Shown here one piece after another: positions 62,783-64,000 of a stretch of 64,000 bases of DNA; within the stretch, counting starts at the first letter, position 1, and every line of letters starts with the position of its first letter. The stretch is from Caulobacter sp. SLTY (GTDB lineage: Bacteria; Pseudomonadota; Alphaproteobacteria; Caulobacterales; Caulobacteraceae): positions 186,001 through 250,000 of the forward strand of contig NZ_JAAALA010000001.1 of the NCBI RefSeq assembly GCF_009905535.1. The letters are read 5' to 3'. A program made the position numbers and the translations under genes. The notes under the pieces are model-generated. The model had not been told where the DNA came from and ran no database searches. It saw nothing but the letters and a program-made list of their open reading frames with translations.

Positions 62783-64000
62783 GGACGCGCACTGGGCAGG
62801 CTGACCGCGAACCGGGCGCCCGCCACCTGGCCGTTCTCGCCGGCGCGGTTGGCGGCGAACACCGTGCCGCCGTGGGCCAGGACGATCTGGCGGGCGATGG
62901 ACAGGCCGAGCCCGGAGTTGCCGCCGAATGCCGCCCCCTTGGGCCGGGAAGTGTAGAACCGCTCGAAGACGGTCTCCAGATTGTCGGCCGGAACACCGGG
63001 GCCGTCATCCTCGACCGCCCCGAGCACACGGCCCTGGTCGTGCCCGAGGATCACCCGCACCTCGCCGTCAGGCGGGCTGAAGGAGCGGGCGTTGTCGATC
63101 AGGTTGCGGAACACCTGGCTGAGCGGGCCCTCCTGGCCGAGGACCAGGATCGGCTCCTCCGGAGCGACCAGGACGACCCGCGCCTCGCCGGGCTTGCGGG
63201 CGGCGTCGTAGATGGCCAGGACGTCGGTCAGGAGCCGCGTCAGATCCAGGCGTTTGAACGATTCGCGGGACAGCTCGGCGTCCAGCCGCGAGGCGTTGGA
63301 GATGTCGCCGATCAACCGGTCCAGGCGGCCGACATCCTGCTTAAGAATGCCCAGCAGGCGTGCGCGGCCGGGCCCCTCGGGGACCAGCTCCAGGGTTTCG
63401 ACCGCCGACCGAATTGAGGTCAGGGGATTGCGGATCTCGTGCGCGACGTCGGCCGCGAAGCGTTCGATGGCGTCCATCCGCTCCGACAGGGTGTCGGTCA
63501 TCTCCTCCAGCGAGCGGGACAGATCGCCGATCTCGTCCTGGCGGCGGGCCAGGTCCGGCAGGGAGATGGCGCGGGCTCTGGACAGCCGCACCCGGTCGGC
63601 GGCCTCGGCCAGCCGCAGCATCGGCCGCGCCACCAGGGCGTAGAGCAGCACCGAACTGAGCAGGGTGACGATCACCGCGATGATCACGAAGGGGATCAGG
63701 GCGCGGCGCTCGGCGGCGATGATCTCGTCCACATCGTCCGCCTCCATGGTCAGGACGCCCAGGACCGCCTTCACCCGCTGGACCGGGAGGGAGACGCTGA
63801 CCACGGTCTCGCCGTTCTCGGCGATGCGGGTGCCTCGGTAGGGCTCGCCGGTGACGGCCTGGCGCCATTCATCGGCCAGGGCCTGGCGGGCCTTGGCGAT
63901 CTTTGCCGGGTCGGCGTCGGCGTCCCGCATGCTCAGGCGGGGGCCGGACTGGCCGCGCTTCACCGCCGGGGGCAGGACGCGCCACTCGACCCGGTCGTCG
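62779..64000 (-). CDS. chvG: Sensor histidine kinase ChvG (5' end outside window)
   Basis: The reading frame runs past the window end, so the N-terminus is missing. About 407 residues are visible: part of a periplasmic domain, one membrane segment (RALIPFVIIAVIVTLLSSVLLYALV), a HAMP region, DHp with DVAHEIRNPLTSIRSA and His, and an ATPase domain (FRNLIDNARSFSPP, EDDGPGVP, GNSGLGLSIARQIV). ChvG (ExoS) with ChvI controls envelope and acid stress genes in Alphaproteobacteria. It leads the chvG-hprK-EIIA-ptsH operon. Confidence 0.9.
   Translation of the reverse strand, partial: DDRVEWRVLPPAVKRGQSGPRLSMRDADADPAKIAKARQALADEWRQAVTGEPYRGTRIAENGETVVSVSLPVQRVKAVLGVLTMEADDVDEIIAAERRALIPFVIIAVIVTLLSSVLLYALVARPMLRLAEAADRVRLSRARAISLPDLARRQDEIGDLSRSLEEMTDTLSERMDAIERFAADVAHEIRNPLTSIRSAVETLELVPEGPGRARLLGILKQDVGRLDRLIGDISNASRLDAELSRESFKRLDLTRLLTDVLAIYDAARKPGEARVVLVAPEEPILVLGQEGPLSQVFRNLIDNARSFSPPDGEVRVILGHDQGRVLGAVEDDGPGVPADNLETVFERFYTSRPKGAAFGGNSGLGLSIARQIVLAHGGTVFAANRAGENGQVAGARFAVSLPSARP

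Overview
The window is GC-rich, densely packed alphaproteobacterial chromosome, most likely from the Caulobacteraceae (Caulobacter or Phenylobacterium type). This rests on gene content and order: a cpdR-type response regulator divergent from an N-formylglutamate amidohydrolase, a hybrid kinase resembling ShkA, the chvG-hprK-EIIA-ptsH block with a short HprK, senC/regB/regA, split pntAA/pntAB/pntB, an aa3-oxidase subunit IV, and a TTAA-N7-TTAA site of the CtrA type. I see no ribosomal RNA, CRISPR array, insertion sequence or intact prophage. One tRNA gene, tRNA-Val(GAC), is present.

Layout. 1-9 kb: a trypsin-like protease fragment, a DUF805-AmpG fusion permease, a ShkA-like kinase, an ABC-F ATPase, an AI-2E family membrane protein, a HerA-type ATPase and a DUF2147 protein. 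9-16.5 kb: a membrane protein/XRE pair, a BAAT-like hydrolase, an MHYT-GGDEF-EAL protein, an XRE regulator, tRNA-Val, cpdR and hutG-like. 16.5-17 kb: a non-coding stretch with a large inverted repeat and a minus-strand terminator with no gene feeding it. 17-25 kb: typA, a cytoplasmic-looking amidase, a three-gene operon with an orphan ABC ATPase, a zinc-finger protein, a PEP-mutase family enzyme and two tandem secreted TonB_C-repeat proteins. 25-32 kb: polA, small genes, a sorbosone dehydrogenase-like protein, argG and DUF1287. 32-38 kb: a parDE module, mocA-like, the moaA-D-E-B-C operon and a poorly known HTH group. 38-48 kb: pyrF, marC, Rrf2/SDR, kup, a molybdopterin hydroxylase pair, rdgB-hemW and oxidase subunit IV. 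48-53 kb: a transhydrogenase operon with four unknown membrane-protein genes between pntAB and pntB. 53-64 kb: ptsN, hpf, exoD, rpoN, sco/regB/regA, ccmCDG, a small protein behind a CtrA-like site, then ptsH, EIIA, hprK and chvG (cut by the window end).

Themes. Redox and respiration genes cluster at 47.9-61.2 kb (oxidase subunit, transhydrogenase, Sco, RegBA, CcmCDG). Molybdenum cofactor synthesis at 32.8-36.2 kb can supply the hydroxylase at 43.2-45.9 kb. Phosphotransferase regulation appears twice (ptsN beside rpoN; ptsH/EIIA/hprK beside chvG). Cyclic-di-GMP and cell-cycle control is represented by the ShkA-like kinase, the MHYT-GGDEF-EAL protein and CpdR.

The strongest candidate for something undescribed is the run of four small integral-membrane genes inside the pnt operon, joined by five consecutive 4-nt stop/start overlaps. 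Also notable are a repeat that supplies the stop codon to minus-strand genes at two convergent junctions, the DUF805-AmpG fusion and the tandem TonB_C proteins. All functional calls are from reading the sequence and remembered family features; no search was run.
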